Shown one piece after another: positions 36,327 through 45,419 of a stretch of 64,000 bases of DNA. The stretch spans positions 49,818-113,817 of the forward strand of contig CAWBLP010000013.1 in NCBI GenBank assembly GCA_963789495.1, written 5' to 3'. Below the pieces are notes generated by a model. It saw only the letters and a program-made list of their open reading frames with translations, made no database searches and was not told the origin of the DNA. Both the position numbers and the translations under genes were made by a program. The number at the start of each line of letters is the position of its first letter. Position 1 is the first letter of the stretch. The stretch comes from CAWBLP01 sp963789495 (lineage in GTDB: Bacteria; Pseudomonadota; Alphaproteobacteria; Acetobacterales; Acetobacteraceae).

Positions 36327-37328
36327 GTGCTGGTGATGCAGCCGCTGCCCGGCATCGGCGACATGGTGTGGCACCTGGCGCATATCCGCGCCCTCGCGGC
36401 GCATTTCGGTGGCGCGGTGACGCTGCTGGCCAAGCGTCGTTCCCTCGCCGACCAGCTGTTCGCGGGCGAGGATATCCTGCGCGGGATCATCTGGCTGGAC
36501 CGCAATCCGCGCGGCCGCAGCGGCGAGCATGACGGGCCGGTCGGCATCTGGCGACTGGTTCGCCGGCTGCGGGAAGGCCGGTTCGACCGCGTCGTGCTGC
36601 TGCATCACAGCCATACCCTGGGCCTGGCAGCGCTCGCCGCCGGCATCAGGGTGCGCCAGGGTTATGGGTTCGGCGCCCAGCGCTGGTTGCTGAACCAACC
36701 ACCGATCCTGCCGGCTGCCGCGCGGAAATTGCATCAGCTGCAACGCGCCTCTGCCTTTCTGCAGGCTGCCGGCGTGGCGCTGCCGGATCCCGAGCCGCGG
36801 CTGATGGTCGCGCCCGCCGCGCGCGAGGCCGTACTGGCACGGATTGCCGGCCTGCAACGCCCGCTGGTCGCCATCGGGATCGGCAGTTCGGAGCCGCACC
36901 GGCAATGGGGCACGGCGCGGATGGCGGCACTGGCGCAGGCCTTGCTGGATGCCGGCTGGGGTAGCCTGCTTCTGGTGGGGGGTGCGGAGGATCGGATGCT
37001 CGCGACGGATATTCGCGACCGGCTTGCCCATGCGGTTGGCCGGACCACACTCGCTCTGGGATGGCATCTAGCGGAGACTGCTGCCGGGCTGGCCGAGGTC
37101 GCTTTCTACGTGGGCAACAATACCGGCGTCATGAACATGGCGGCCGCCGTCGGGACACGGACCTATGCGCTGTTCGGCACCACGCCGCCGTTCCGGCACA
37201 GCTCACAAATCCTGCCGATTTCCGCTCCCCCAGGGCCGGATGACGGCATGGCGCGGGTGGAGGTCTCCGAGGTGCTCGCGGCGATTGCCGCCGATCGAGG
37301 CGGCCTGGCGCCGGCCCGGCCGGCCTGA
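36327..37328 (+). CDS. Glycosyltransferase family 9 (heptosyltransferase-like)
   Basis: A 333-residue GT-B enzyme of the ADP-heptose:LPS heptosyltransferase group. It begins VLVMQPLPGIGDMVWHLAHIRAL, the usual nucleotide-sugar GT9 start. C-terminal motifs are LVAIGIGSSEPHRQWG, SLLLVGGAEDR and FYVGNNTGVMNMAAAVGTRTYALFGTTPP. The GTG at 36327 is chosen because it gives the conserved N-terminus and has purine-rich CAGGGGGG upstream; the ATG at 36336 is the alternative. With the preceding ligase-like gene it suggests LPS core or O-chain assembly. Confidence 0.88.
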   Translation: MLVMQPLPGIGDMVWHLAHIRALAAHFGGAVTLLAKRRSLADQLFAGEDILRGIIWLDRNPRGRSGEHDGPVGIWRLVRRLREGRFDRVVLLHHSHTLGLAALAAGIRVRQGYGFGAQRWLLNQPPILPAAARKLHQLQRASAFLQAAGVALPDPEPRLMVAPAAREAVLARIAGLQRPLVAIGIGSSEPHRQWGTARMAALAQALLDAGWGSLLLVGGAEDRMLATDIRDRLAHAVGRTTLALGWHLAETAAGLAEVAFYVGNNTGVMNMAAAVGTRTYALFGTTPPFRHSSQILPISAPPGPDDGMARVEVSEVLAAIAADRGGLAPARPA

Positions 37329-37436
37329 TCTGCGCCCGCCTGATCAATGCCCGCCTGGGTGTGCCGGCTGGTCAATGTCCGCTTGGTCAATGTCCGCTTG
37401 GTCAACGCCCGCCTGATCGGCGCCCGCCGGATCAGT
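37325..37436. repeat. 15-bp minisatellite at the GT9 stop codon
   Basis: About seven units of 15 bp (CTGATCAATGCCCGC, TTGGTCAATGTCCGC and relatives), one of them shortened to 13 bp. The first unit contains the GT9 stop codon and the last reaches the end of the 79-residue minus-strand gene. A slippage-prone array with no sign of coding. Confidence 0.85.
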
Positions 37437-37671
37437 GACAGGCGCAGCCTGGGGTCGGTCCACGATCGGCGCGCACCACGTGATGGTCGATCCACTCCGC
37501 CACCAGACGGCGTGCCTCATTGATCGAGGCCTCCGGGTGGTGGATGCGATACAAAGTCGTACACGCCTGGAACGCGGCCACGTCATCGCTGCCAAGATGG
37601 CGCAGGTCGCGGTAGGCGGTGACCACCGCCCGCTCACAGCGGCGGGCGATTTGGCTGACCTCTCGGCCCAT
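37432..37671 (-). CDS. Small hypothetical protein behind a Fur-like palindrome
   Basis: A 79-residue protein not matched to a named family. Content is mostly helical (MGREVSQIARRCERAVVTAY, then FQACTTLYRIHHPEASINEA and WIDHHVV), ending in a Cys-containing tail (PGCACH). The start is supported by AAAGGAGT at a good distance. A perfect 15-bp palindrome lies 20 bp upstream. The His-His and terminal Cys-x-Cys-His residues could bind metal, but this is speculative. Confidence 0.65.
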   Translation of the reverse strand: MGREVSQIARRCERAVVTAYRDLRHLGSDDVAAFQACTTLYRIHHPEASINEARRLVAEWIDHHVVRADRGPTPGCACH

Positions 37672-37690
37672 CCTCGCGGACTCCTTTAGT

Positions 37691-37705
37691 TGCGAATCAT
37701 TCGCA
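37691..37705. promoter_or_regulatory. Fur-like palindromic operator
   Basis: TGCGAATCATTCGCA is a perfect palindrome with 7-bp arms around one central base. It resembles the AT-centred, GCxAAT-xATTxGC form of Fur-family (Fur/Mur) sites in alphaproteobacteria. It sits 20 bp before the start of the 79-residue minus-strand gene and about 140 bp before the plus-strand gene at 37842, so it could act on either. Iron control is inferred from the motif alone. Confidence 0.5.
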
Positions 37706-37841
37706 CATTACCAGCGCAGGATAGGCGCGGGATCGTTCGGCTGCAATACGGGGTTTTGCGGATAGTCGTTTCTCAATATCGCCACAATCACGGCATTTAG
37801 ACTGCACGCAGTCGTGATAAACCGCCTGCAACGTCAGGATT

Positions 37842-38237
37842 ATGTCAGATGATGTAGAATTTACGGGCAGGTGGCCAAGTCTTAATCGAAACCACTACCT
37901 GGCAAAAACACCCATGCACTATCATGTATGCGCAATGGTGGACCGCTTTTCAGCTGGCGTGGAAACTGAGGCGCCAAATCTCCCCCTCACCAGGGCCGCC
38001 CCCGCAGTCGGGCCCGCCGGGTTCGAACCTCGCCGCCCCGGCCGGGCGGACGCGGTGAACCCAGCCATTATCACGCGGCTGCGCGGGAAAAGCCCTGCGG
38101 CAATCGATGCGGCTCATCCGCCGCTGCCCAGGCGACGAGACGATTTGGCACCCGCCCGCGGTATCGCGCTCAGCGTCATCTGTGGCGCGTCGCTGTGGGC
38201 GCTGCTCGTCCTCGCCGCCTATCTCATCTTCGGCTGA
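37842..38237 (+). CDS. Small hypothetical membrane-anchored protein
   Basis: A 131-residue frame with one convincing hydrophobic helix at its C-terminus (about 106-130, IALSVICGASLWALLVLAAY). The first 105 residues are Pro/Arg-rich and unlike any known family. The N-terminal third lies in DNA of lower GC content than its surroundings, so the true start may be an internal codon such as M32. It is convergent with the racemase gene, 6 bp away. Confidence is moderate that some protein is made here; function unknown. Confidence 0.45.
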   Translation: MSDDVEFTGRWPSLNRNHYLAKTPMHYHVCAMVDRFSAGVETEAPNLPLTRAAPAVGPAGFEPRRPGRADAVNPAIITRLRGKSPAAIDAAHPPLPRRRDDLAPARGIALSVICGASLWALLVLAAYLIFG

Positions 38238-38243
38238 CGCCCG

Positions 38244-39365
38244 TCACCCCAGCAGTGGCGTGATCTCGTCCGGCGACAGGCCCCACGCGGCGAGCGTGGC
38301 CCGGGCATCGACTGCCCCCGGCGGCTGCGGCAGTTCGGCCGGGCCGCGCGAGAAGCGCGGGGCAGGGCCAGGCTGGGTAATGCCGCCAATATCGACGAAC
38401 GTCTTGCGGGCGCGGTTATGCGGATGCTGCGCCGCCTCGTCCATCGACAGGACCGGCGCGAAACACGAGTCGGTGCCCTCCAGCAGCGCGCACCAGTCGG
38501 TTCGGCTGCGGGTCGCGAATTTCTCGGCAAGGCGTTCCTTGACGGCGGGCCAACTGGCCCGATCCCATTGTGCCGGCAGGCTCGTGGGATCGATCTCCAG
38601 AATCCGCAGCAGTTCCGTGTGAAACCGTGCCTCGATTGCCGCCACCGAGACATATTCGCCGTCGGCGCAACGATAGACCTCATAGAAATACGCGCCGGAA
38701 TCCAGCTGGTTCTCGCCACGCGGCGCGGTGAACCGGCCTGCCGCGCGCGCGCCATAGGCCGATGTCATCAGCGAGGCGGCGCCATCGACCATCGCTGCAT
38801 CCACGACCTGGCCGACGCCGGTGCTGCGGGCGGAGAGGATGGCGGCGAGCACGCCGGTGACCAGGTACAATGCGCCGCCACCGAAATCGCCCACAAGATT
38901 GAGCGGCGGGGTCGGCTTCTGCCCGGCCCGTCCGATCGCATGCAGCGCGCCGGTGATGGCGATGTAGTTGAGATCATGCCCGGCGGCCTGTGCCAGCGGC
39001 CCGTCCTGGCCCCAGCCGGTGACGCGGCCGAACACCAGCCGCGGGTTGCGGGCCAGGCAGATGTCGGGGCCAAGACCCAGCCGCTCCATCACGCCGGGTC
39101 GGAATCCTTCGATCACGGCGTCGGCGGATTCGATCAGCCGCAGCATGTGGGCGATCGACGCCGGCTGCTTGAGGTCGAGTTTGATCTCCGCCCGGTTGCG
39201 CTTCAGGAACTCGAATTCGAGCGGCAGGCGCACCCCGAGATCGGCGGCCTGGGGCCGGTCGACCCGCAGCACCGTGGCGCCCATGTCGGCCAGCAGCATG
39301 CCGGCCATCGGGGCTGGGCCGATGCCGGCGAGTTCGACGATTTTTACGCCTGTGAGGGGTCCCAT
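38244..39365 (-). CDS. CaiB/BaiF CoA-transferase family, AMACR-like racemase
   Basis: A 373-residue protein of the class III CoA-transferase fold, closest in pattern to alpha-methylacyl-CoA racemase. MGPLTGVKIVELAGIGPAP opens the sequence. FGRVTGWGQDGPLAQAAGHDLNYIAITG contains the catalytic His, and LVGDFGGGALYLVTGVLAA contains the catalytic Asp used for proton exchange at the alpha carbon. These signatures favour racemase over transferase activity. It would feed branched-chain or bile/isoprenoid acyl-CoA into beta-oxidation. The 345 bp upstream (39366-39710) hold no recognisable gene. Confidence 0.9.
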   Translation of the reverse strand: MGPLTGVKIVELAGIGPAPMAGMLLADMGATVLRVDRPQAADLGVRLPLEFEFLKRNRAEIKLDLKQPASIAHMLRLIESADAVIEGFRPGVMERLGLGPDICLARNPRLVFGRVTGWGQDGPLAQAAGHDLNYIAITGALHAIGRAGQKPTPPLNLVGDFGGGALYLVTGVLAAILSARSTGVGQVVDAAMVDGAASLMTSAYGARAAGRFTAPRGENQLDSGAYFYEVYRCADGEYVSVAAIEARFHTELLRILEIDPTSLPAQWDRASWPAVKERLAEKFATRSRTDWCALLEGTDSCFAPVLSMDEAAQHPHNRARKTFVDIGGITQPGPAPRFSRGPAELPQPPGAVDARATLAAWGLSPDEITPLLG

Positions 39366-39710
39366 ATGCGGTTTCTAGACCAGTTCCGATCCGGCTGGAA
39401 CCTGCGCCCCTGGCCACCGGGACCTCGCATGGAGGGCACGCGCGCCCGGCAGCGTGGCAACACCAGTTCGGCTCAGTGCGGACCGCGGCGAGAGTAAAAC
39501 TTGCAGCGCGGAAGCAGTCGGCGGGCGCGGAGGGTCACGGAGTCGGTGAGTGCACAGCCGTGCGGCAGGCATTCGCGCCCGTGGCCCTGGTTCGTCCCTC
39601 GGGTCGAAACATCCTGCTTTGCTGTGGTCCGCGTCGGACCAGGGGCGGTCTCACCTGGCTGCCGGCCGCCCCATGCGATGACGTCGGCTCGGCGGGGAGG
39701 AATGGACGGG

Positions 39711-40388
39711 TCAGTCGCTGCGCAGCTCCGCCAGGCCGCGCCGAGCGGTACCGTCGGGCGCGAAATTGCTCGGGTCGAGCCAGGCCTGCAGGGCATCGCG
39801 GCAGCGCGCCCATTCATCGCCGACAATGCTGTACCAGTCGGTGTCGCGCTGGCGGCCCTTGACCACCATATGCGTGCGATGCCGGCCCTCATAGGTGAAC
39901 CCCAGCCGCCTGGCGGCGCGACCCGAGGGCGTATTCAGCGCATTGCATTTCCACACCAGGCGCCGGTACCCGAGTTCGTCGGCGGCCAGTCGGAGCAACA
40001 TGAACATCGCCTCCGTTGAGGCGCGGGTGCGCTGCATCGCCGGCGCAAACCAGATATTGCCCAGCTCGATCGCGGCGTGCTTCGGCTGGATGTCCATCAG
40101 AGTCAGCCAGCCGGATGCCACGCCGGTGGCGACCGGCCGCACAGCCCAGGCCATGGGGTCATGGGTGGCGGCGAGATCCCCGATGAACCGGGCCATCGCT
40201 TCGGCCGAGGCGAACGGGCCGTAGCCCAGATAGGTCCAGCTCTCGTCCGCCCCCTGCGCCGCCTGCCACAGCTCCGCGGCGTGGCGCCGGTGCAGCGGTT
40301 CCAGCACCGCGTGGGTGCCGCGGATCGGCACGCGTGCCGGCAAGGAGCGGGGGGTAGCGTCCACTTCGGGACCGATTGGCAGTGGCAT
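39711..40388 (-). CDS. GNAT family N-acetyltransferase (RimJ/RimL type)
   Basis: A 225-residue acetyl-CoA-dependent acetyltransferase. Typical blocks are VPIRGTHAVLEPLHRRHAAELW, GWLTLMDIQPKHAAIELGNIWF, the acetyl-CoA loop region MQRTRASTEAMFMLLRLAADELG and YRRLVWKCNALNTPSGRAAR with RLGFTYEG. This arrangement matches Acetyltransf_3 members that modify amino groups of proteins or small molecules. Target unknown. It is divergent from the CHRD gene. Confidence 0.88.
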   Translation of the reverse strand: MPLPIGPEVDATPRSLPARVPIRGTHAVLEPLHRRHAAELWQAAQGADESWTYLGYGPFASAEAMARFIGDLAATHDPMAWAVRPVATGVASGWLTLMDIQPKHAAIELGNIWFAPAMQRTRASTEAMFMLLRLAADELGYRRLVWKCNALNTPSGRAARRLGFTYEGRHRTHMVVKGRQRDTDWYSIVGDEWARCRDALQAWLDPSNFAPDGTARRGLAELRSD

Positions 40389-40598
40389 TGCGTGCGTCTC
40401 CGACTGGTTGCAGCCCGGTCCTTGGGGTTCCCTTCCCCCGGTCGCGCGCTGGTTCTATCCTATCCAACGGATGCCGGATCGGACCGGTTGGGACGAGTTC
40501 TCCATGTCTACTTGTCGGATGGGAATAGGCTTCGTCACCAGGCGTCAATGCGCAGGCAGACGCACCGGATCGGCTGGCACGTCTCGGGGGAGGTTATC

Positions 40599-41027
40599 AT
40601 GTTGCGTTCAGTCTTGCTGACCTGCGTGTTCGCGGCGGGGTTCGGTTCTGCCGTGTCGGCGGCCACGATGCAGTTTTCCGCCACGATGACCGGCGCGCAG
40701 GAAGTGCCCGCCAAGCAGACCGCCGGCACCGGCGACGCGCTGGCGACGTTGGACACGGCGAAGAAGGAACTCACCTACACGGTCACCTGGCACGGGCTGA
40801 GCGGCCCGGCCACGGCCGCGCATTTCCATGGCCCCGCCGCGAGCGGCGCCAATGCGGGCGTGGTGGTGCCGATCGAGGGCAAGAATCCCACCAGCCCGGC
40901 GCATGCCAGCGCCACCCTTACGGATGCCCAGATGAAGGACCTGGAAGCGGGCAAGTGGTACGTGAACGTGCATACCGCCGCCAATCCCGGTGGCGAGATT
41001 CGCGGCCAGATGAAGCCCGTGCATTAA
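40599..41027 (+). CDS. CHRD domain secreted protein
   Basis: A 142-residue exported protein. A signal peptide covers about residues 1-21 (LLTCVFAAGFGSAVSAA). The rest is one CHRD domain: AQEVPAKQTAGTGDALATLD, TYTVTWHGLSGPATAAHFHG and WYVNVHTAANPGGEIRGQM. CHRD domains occur in chordin and many bacterial secreted proteins; the conserved His residues hint at metal binding, but the bacterial function is unknown. The ATG at 40599 has a GGGGGAGG ribosome-binding site, so the open frame upstream is not coding. Confidence 0.9.
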   Translation: MLRSVLLTCVFAAGFGSAVSAATMQFSATMTGAQEVPAKQTAGTGDALATLDTAKKELTYTVTWHGLSGPATAAHFHGPAASGANAGVVVPIEGKNPTSPAHASATLTDAQMKDLEAGKWYVNVHTAANPGGEIRGQMKPVH

Positions 41028-41082
41028 GGCAGAGTTCCGCAGCCTGCGCCTCGCATTGCCGGTTGGGGTGGGGAGCAAGCAA

Positions 41083-41330
41083 GCATCGGGGCGTTGCCCC
41101 GAACCCCACCTGCAGGCTTTGCCCCCTGGACCACCAGCAAAGGCACAGCCTTTGCAATCACATACTTTTTGGTTCGGGGAGGGGGCGCGGCGGTCCCGGA
41201 CCAAACGATCATCCCGGACCGGCTCCCTCCCCAGCCCAAACAACATACGGTTCCAAGGGCCGGGCCCTTGGCGGGGTTTCAAGGGGCAGCGCCCCTTGAT
41301 GGGGGTTTGGGGGCAACGCCCCCGATCCTT
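41083..41330 (+). repeat. Dispersed hairpin repeat, locus R4 (intact)
   Basis: A 248-bp uninterrupted copy between two convergent genes. It has the same hairpin order as R2: GGGGCGTTGCCCC, CCTGCAGG with GGCTTTGCCCC, GCAAAGGCACAGCCTTTGC, the long stem TTCGGGGAGGGGGCG / CTCCCTCCCCAGCCC, CCAAGGGCCGGGCCCTTGG, AAGGGGCAGCGCCCCTT and GGGGGCAACGCCCCC. The ends GCATCGGGG and CCCCCGATCC are themselves complementary. Confidence 0.9.
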
Positions 41331-41375
41331 TCCTGCCCCCAGCCCAACGGGCAATACGAGGCACAAGCCCCACGC

Positions 41376-44300
41376 CTACTCCGCCGCCAGCGGCCGCGCG
41401 TGCAACCGCCGCAGCGTGCGGTCGATCCACTGCGCGGTCAGCTTCTCCTGCGTGCCGTTCTGCAGCAGCCGCTCGTGCAATGCCGCAAAATCTACCCGAT
41501 CCAGCGCCTGGTCCTGGTTGAAGCAGGAGAACACGATGCTGCGCTCGCCGCTGACCGGATCGAAATGCGGCTGCAGGCACTGCGCGCAGACCTCCTTCAT
41601 CATGCACTGCATCGGCGAGTTGATCGACCCGATCGCGCTGTGGCCGGGCTTCAGATACGGCTTCAGCACCCCATGCCGCGCCACACCGACCGCCTGCATC
41701 ATGCGGTCCGAGCCGATCGCGATCAGGTGTTCGGCCTGGTTCAACGGCACGGCCTGCTCGCCCAACTGGCCGGAGCCGTACGCCGCCATGCCCTGCACGA
41801 TGTTGCCGGAGACGCTGCGGTCCTGCTTCCGGTCCGGGTTGGGCAGGAAGCCCGGATATTCGTCGCAGCACCAGACGATCACGTCGGCGGCGCGCTCGAT
41901 TTCCTCCACCTTGTAGCGGTCGCGCACCGCCTTGTAGCCGGCGAAGTAGATCACCCGCGATCCGGCCGCCCGCAGCGCCGCACCGATCGAGAACAGCACG
42001 GCATTGCCGAGCCCGCCGCCGACCAGCGCCACGGTGCTGTGCGGCTCGATATGCGTGGGCGTGCCGGTGGGACCCATCAGCACCACGTGCTCGCCCGGCT
42101 TCAGCAGCGCGCAGAGGTCGGAGCTGCCGCCCATCTCCAGCACGATCACCGAGACCAGGCCGGAATCCGGATCGGTCCAGGCGCCGGTCATGGCGAGGCC
42201 TTCCATCCCCAGCACCGTCTTGCCGATGCCGGGTTCCTCGCTGCGAGGCGCCAGCACTTCGTAATTCTGCAGCCGATAGAACTGGCCGGGGCGGAAGGCA
42301 CGCGCGGCGGCGGGTGCGCGCACCACCACCTCGATGATGGTCGGCGTCAGCCGGTTCACCGCATGCACGGTCGCCGTCAGTTCGTCCCGGCAGCGTGCGA
42401 TCAACGCCACGCCGCTCGTCGGGGTCGCGTCCTGCGCGGCGAGCACGTTCGACACCACCGGATAGCCGCGTTTGGCCCCACCCATGGCCTTCACGACATT
42501 GCCGAAGAAGCTTGGATGCAGGTCGCCGAAGAAGCTGATGAAGCGGCCGTTCTCGGCCCGGTGCATCAGCACCTGCGCCTGATCGGGCTTGGCGAGGCCG
42601 CGCACCGGTGACACCGGCGCCCCGGTCGCGTCCACCGCCTGGAAATAGCGGCCGTCGAGTTGGATGCGGCTATCCTCCCGCGCCAGCACGGTGTTGGGCT
42701 GGGTGCCCGCGGCGATCAGGATGGCGCGCGCCGGCAGCACCGTTTCGGTTCCGTCGGCGCGGCCGACACGCAATCCCGCGGCATGGCCGTGCTCGTCCAC
42801 TTCCACTGCACGCGGCGTCAGGCCTTCGGCGAAGCGCACCGCTTCCTCCATCGCCTTTGCCACTTCCTCGTGGTTCAGCGTGTAGGAGGGGGAGTCGATC
42901 AGGCGGCGGCGGTAGGCGATCGTGGCACCGCCCCAGGACTCCAGGAGTTGCGCGATGCGTGGCGGTCGCCCCTGCGCGGCCGCTGCGTCACGTTCGGCGC
43001 GGATCGCGGCGGCGTGGGCCAGAAACTCATCGGCAATGGTCGCTTCCTCCGCGCTCCATGGCCGGCGCACCGCGGCCTCGCCGCGTTCGGCGACCAGGAT
43101 GCGATAGCGCGCCGCAAACTTTTCCACCTGGCGCACGTAGTAGGCGAGGCTTTCGGTCGCGGTGTCGATCGCGGTCAGCCCGCCGCCGATCACCACCACC
43201 GGCAGGCGCACCTGCAGATTGGCGATGGAGGAAAACTTGGCGGCGCCGGTGAGCTGCAACGCCATCAGGAAGTCCGACGCGGCGCGCACCCCGCGTGCCA
43301 GGCCGTTGGGGATCTCCAGCATGGTCGGCTTGCCGGCGCCCATGCACAGCGCGATGTGGTCGAAGCCCATCGCCCAGGCATCGTCCATGGTCAGCGTGCC
43401 GCCGAACCTTACGCCGCCGAAATGCGCGAAGCGTTCGGTCCGCCGTTCCAGCAGCAGCCGCACCAGTTTCAGGTAGTTCTTGTTCCAGCGCACGGTGATG
43501 CCGTATTCGGCGACGCCGCCGAACCCGGCCATCACGCGGTCGTCGAGGTTTTCGTACAGCGTCTCGACGTCGCGCACCGGGGCGGTGGGATCGAAGCCGA
43601 GCGGCTCGATCTTGAGGCCGTCGATGGCGATAACGGTGTGGCCGTCATTCATCAGGTGATGCGCGAGGGTGAACCCGGCGGGGCCGAGCCCGACGATCAG
43701 AACTTTGCGGCCGGTGTCGGGGCGGGGCAGGGGGCGGCGGATGTCCAGCGGATTCCAGCGCGTCAGCAGGGCGTAGATCTCGAAGCCCCAGGGCAGGCCC
43801 AGCACATCCTTCAGAATGGAAGTCTCCGCCTGCGGAATGTCGACCGGGTCCTGCTTCTGGTAGATGCAGGCCTTCATGCAGTCGTTGCAGATACGATGAC
43901 CGGTGGCCGCCATCATCGGATTGTCGATGGCGATGGTGGCGAACGCGCCCAGCACGCTGCCCTGGGCACGCAGCGTGTGCATCTCGGAGATCTTCTCGTC
44001 CAGCGGGCAGCCGGCCAGGGTCACTCCGAACGGCGACTTCTGGAACTGCCCGGTCTTGCGATCTTTCAGTCCCGTGCTGCAGGAATCCTTGCCCTGGGTA
44101 TGGCACCAGATGCAGTAGTTCACCTGGTCGAGCGCCTGCTGCGTGTTCATGCCGGCATCGGTCAGCGCGAACCCCTCGCGCTGCCGCCAGTCATGCTCCG
44201 GCAGGCGCAGCATGGTGACGCCATCGCGCTCGATGGTTTCAACCGGAACCAGTTTGTTATAGTCGAGCCGGTGCGGCACGCGGAACAACGTGCCGCCACG

Positions 44301-44846
44301 ATGCGCCGCCTGGCCTGGTTCGGTCAGCGTCGCCCAGGCGGCATAGCGCAGTGCGAGGTCCAGCGCGTCCGCATCGCCGTCGGTTTCCCAGGCGGCGACC
44401 CGGGTGGCGAAGCCACGCTCGGTGAGCGGTTCGCCCATCCGCGCCTCCAGGGCGGTGCGCAGGGCCGGTCCGTCGAAGCCGGTGGGGTCGGCGAACTTCT
44501 TCACCGCCTGGCGCTGGACGAACAGGCGCTTGCAGGCATGGATCGGGTCCAGATCCCGGGTCAGCCGAACCAGCGCATCCGTTGCGTCCTCGATGTCGAA
44601 CAGCGCGGCGACGAAGCTGTCGAGATGCGGGCCGAGCGCGATCAGCAGGGCGCTTTCATCCTTGCCGGCGACTGCCGAGGGGGCCGCGCGGGCGGCCAGC
44701 AGGCTGGCATGCAGCGCGGCATCCGCGTCCGCCAGGCGGGCCAGGAACAGCTTGTCCAGCCGCACCAGGCCGTCACGGGTAGCCAGTTCGGCGAAATTGC
44801 AGCCGAGGCCGAGCGGGGGAGGGTTGGAAGGCGTCGCGGCATCCAT
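41376..44846 (-). CDS. Large FAD-dependent oxidoreductase with Fe-S and FNR-like domains
   Basis: A 1156-residue multidomain protein. The first 230 residues are unrecognised. Cys-rich segments follow: CIWCHTQGKDSC (about 244) and CNDCMKACIYQK (about 320), likely 4Fe-4S ligands like those of glutamate-synthase small subunits. A Rossmann motif VLIVGLGPAGFTLAHHL lies near 380 and a second, VVVIGGGLTAIDTATES, near 550. From about 840 a ferredoxin-reductase-like part of the PyrK/SudB kind runs to a C-terminal CAQCLQPHF cluster. This layout suggests NAD(P)H-linked electron transfer between flavin and Fe-S centres. The substrate is unknown. The MarR gene ends 18 bp upstream on the same strand. Confidence 0.8.
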   Translation of the reverse strand: MDAATPSNPPPLGLGCNFAELATRDGLVRLDKLFLARLADADAALHASLLAARAAPSAVAGKDESALLIALGPHLDSFVAALFDIEDATDALVRLTRDLDPIHACKRLFVQRQAVKKFADPTGFDGPALRTALEARMGEPLTERGFATRVAAWETDGDADALDLALRYAAWATLTEPGQAAHRGGTLFRVPHRLDYNKLVPVETIERDGVTMLRLPEHDWRQREGFALTDAGMNTQQALDQVNYCIWCHTQGKDSCSTGLKDRKTGQFQKSPFGVTLAGCPLDEKISEMHTLRAQGSVLGAFATIAIDNPMMAATGHRICNDCMKACIYQKQDPVDIPQAETSILKDVLGLPWGFEIYALLTRWNPLDIRRPLPRPDTGRKVLIVGLGPAGFTLAHHLMNDGHTVIAIDGLKIEPLGFDPTAPVRDVETLYENLDDRVMAGFGGVAEYGITVRWNKNYLKLVRLLLERRTERFAHFGGVRFGGTLTMDDAWAMGFDHIALCMGAGKPTMLEIPNGLARGVRAASDFLMALQLTGAAKFSSIANLQVRLPVVVIGGGLTAIDTATESLAYYVRQVEKFAARYRILVAERGEAAVRRPWSAEEATIADEFLAHAAAIRAERDAAAAQGRPPRIAQLLESWGGATIAYRRRLIDSPSYTLNHEEVAKAMEEAVRFAEGLTPRAVEVDEHGHAAGLRVGRADGTETVLPARAILIAAGTQPNTVLAREDSRIQLDGRYFQAVDATGAPVSPVRGLAKPDQAQVLMHRAENGRFISFFGDLHPSFFGNVVKAMGGAKRGYPVVSNVLAAQDATPTSGVALIARCRDELTATVHAVNRLTPTIIEVVVRAPAAARAFRPGQFYRLQNYEVLAPRSEEPGIGKTVLGMEGLAMTGAWTDPDSGLVSVIVLEMGGSSDLCALLKPGEHVVLMGPTGTPTHIEPHSTVALVGGGLGNAVLFSIGAALRAAGSRVIYFAGYKAVRDRYKVEEIERAADVIVWCCDEYPGFLPNPDRKQDRSVSGNIVQGMAAYGSGQLGEQAVPLNQAEHLIAIGSDRMMQAVGVARHGVLKPYLKPGHSAIGSINSPMQCMMKEVCAQCLQPHFDPVSGERSIVFSCFNQDQALDRVDFAALHERLLQNGTQEKLTAQWIDRTLRRLHARPLAAE

Positions 44847-44864
44847 CAGGGTATCCGTTCGCGG

Positions 44865-45311
44865 TCAGGCCATTTTGCGCAGCAGAGTCAGCAACTGCTC
44901 GCGTTCAGGTTTGGTCAACGGCGCCAGCACGGCGTCATGGCTGCGTTGGGCGCATGCCACGGCGGGTCCGACCAGGGCAATGCCGGCCTCGGTCGGCGCC
45001 AGCACGGCGGTGCGCCGGTCCATCGGGTCGCGGGTGCGCACCAGCAGGCCGCGGGCAGTCAGCCGGCGGACCACGCCCTGGATCGTCGCCGGGTCCATCG
45101 CGGTGAGTCGGCCCAGCAGGTTCTGCGTCACCCGGCCGAGTTCCACCGCTTTCCACAGGGCGGCAAACTGCGTCGGCGTGAGCCCATGGTCGCCCGCTGC
45201 CTCCAGAAACAACGCCGCGTGCCGCTGATGGGCGCGGCGCAACAGGAAGCCCGCATGGTATTCCAGCAGGAACCCGCCACACGGCGGCGGCGGGCCATCG
45301 AATGACGCCAC
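44865..45311 (-). CDS. MarR family transcriptional regulator
   Basis: A 148-residue winged-helix regulator: LTPTQFAALWKAVELG, LLGRLTAMDPATIQGVVRRLTARGLLVRTRDPMDRRTAVL (recognition helix and wing) and a C-terminal dimerisation helix. The GTG at 45311 is preferred because GGGGGAG lies six bases upstream; the frame is open to 45368. A short inverted repeat TTCG-CTTA-CGAA at 45338-45349 could be its operator. It precedes the oxidoreductase by 18 bp and most likely controls it, together with itself. Confidence 0.88.
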   Translation of the reverse strand: MASFDGPPPPCGGFLLEYHAGFLLRRAHQRHAALFLEAAGDHGLTPTQFAALWKAVELGRVTQNLLGRLTAMDPATIQGVVRRLTARGLLVRTRDPMDRRTAVLAPTEAGIALVGPAVACAQRSHDAVLAPLTKPEREQLLTLLRKMA

Positions 45312-45419
45312 TTTTGCTCCCCCGCGTGTGCGTGTCGTTCGCTTACGAATAATGCACGCAGCAATCAAGTTTCACTGATCGGGTTCAGTGCAGCCATGCT
45401 TGTGGTGGGAGGCGGCGAG

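Noticed and set aside
42660..45305. 881-codon plus-strand frame opposite the FAD oxidoreductase
   Set aside because: Shadow of the real minus-strand gene; His/Gln/Arg-rich with no domain.
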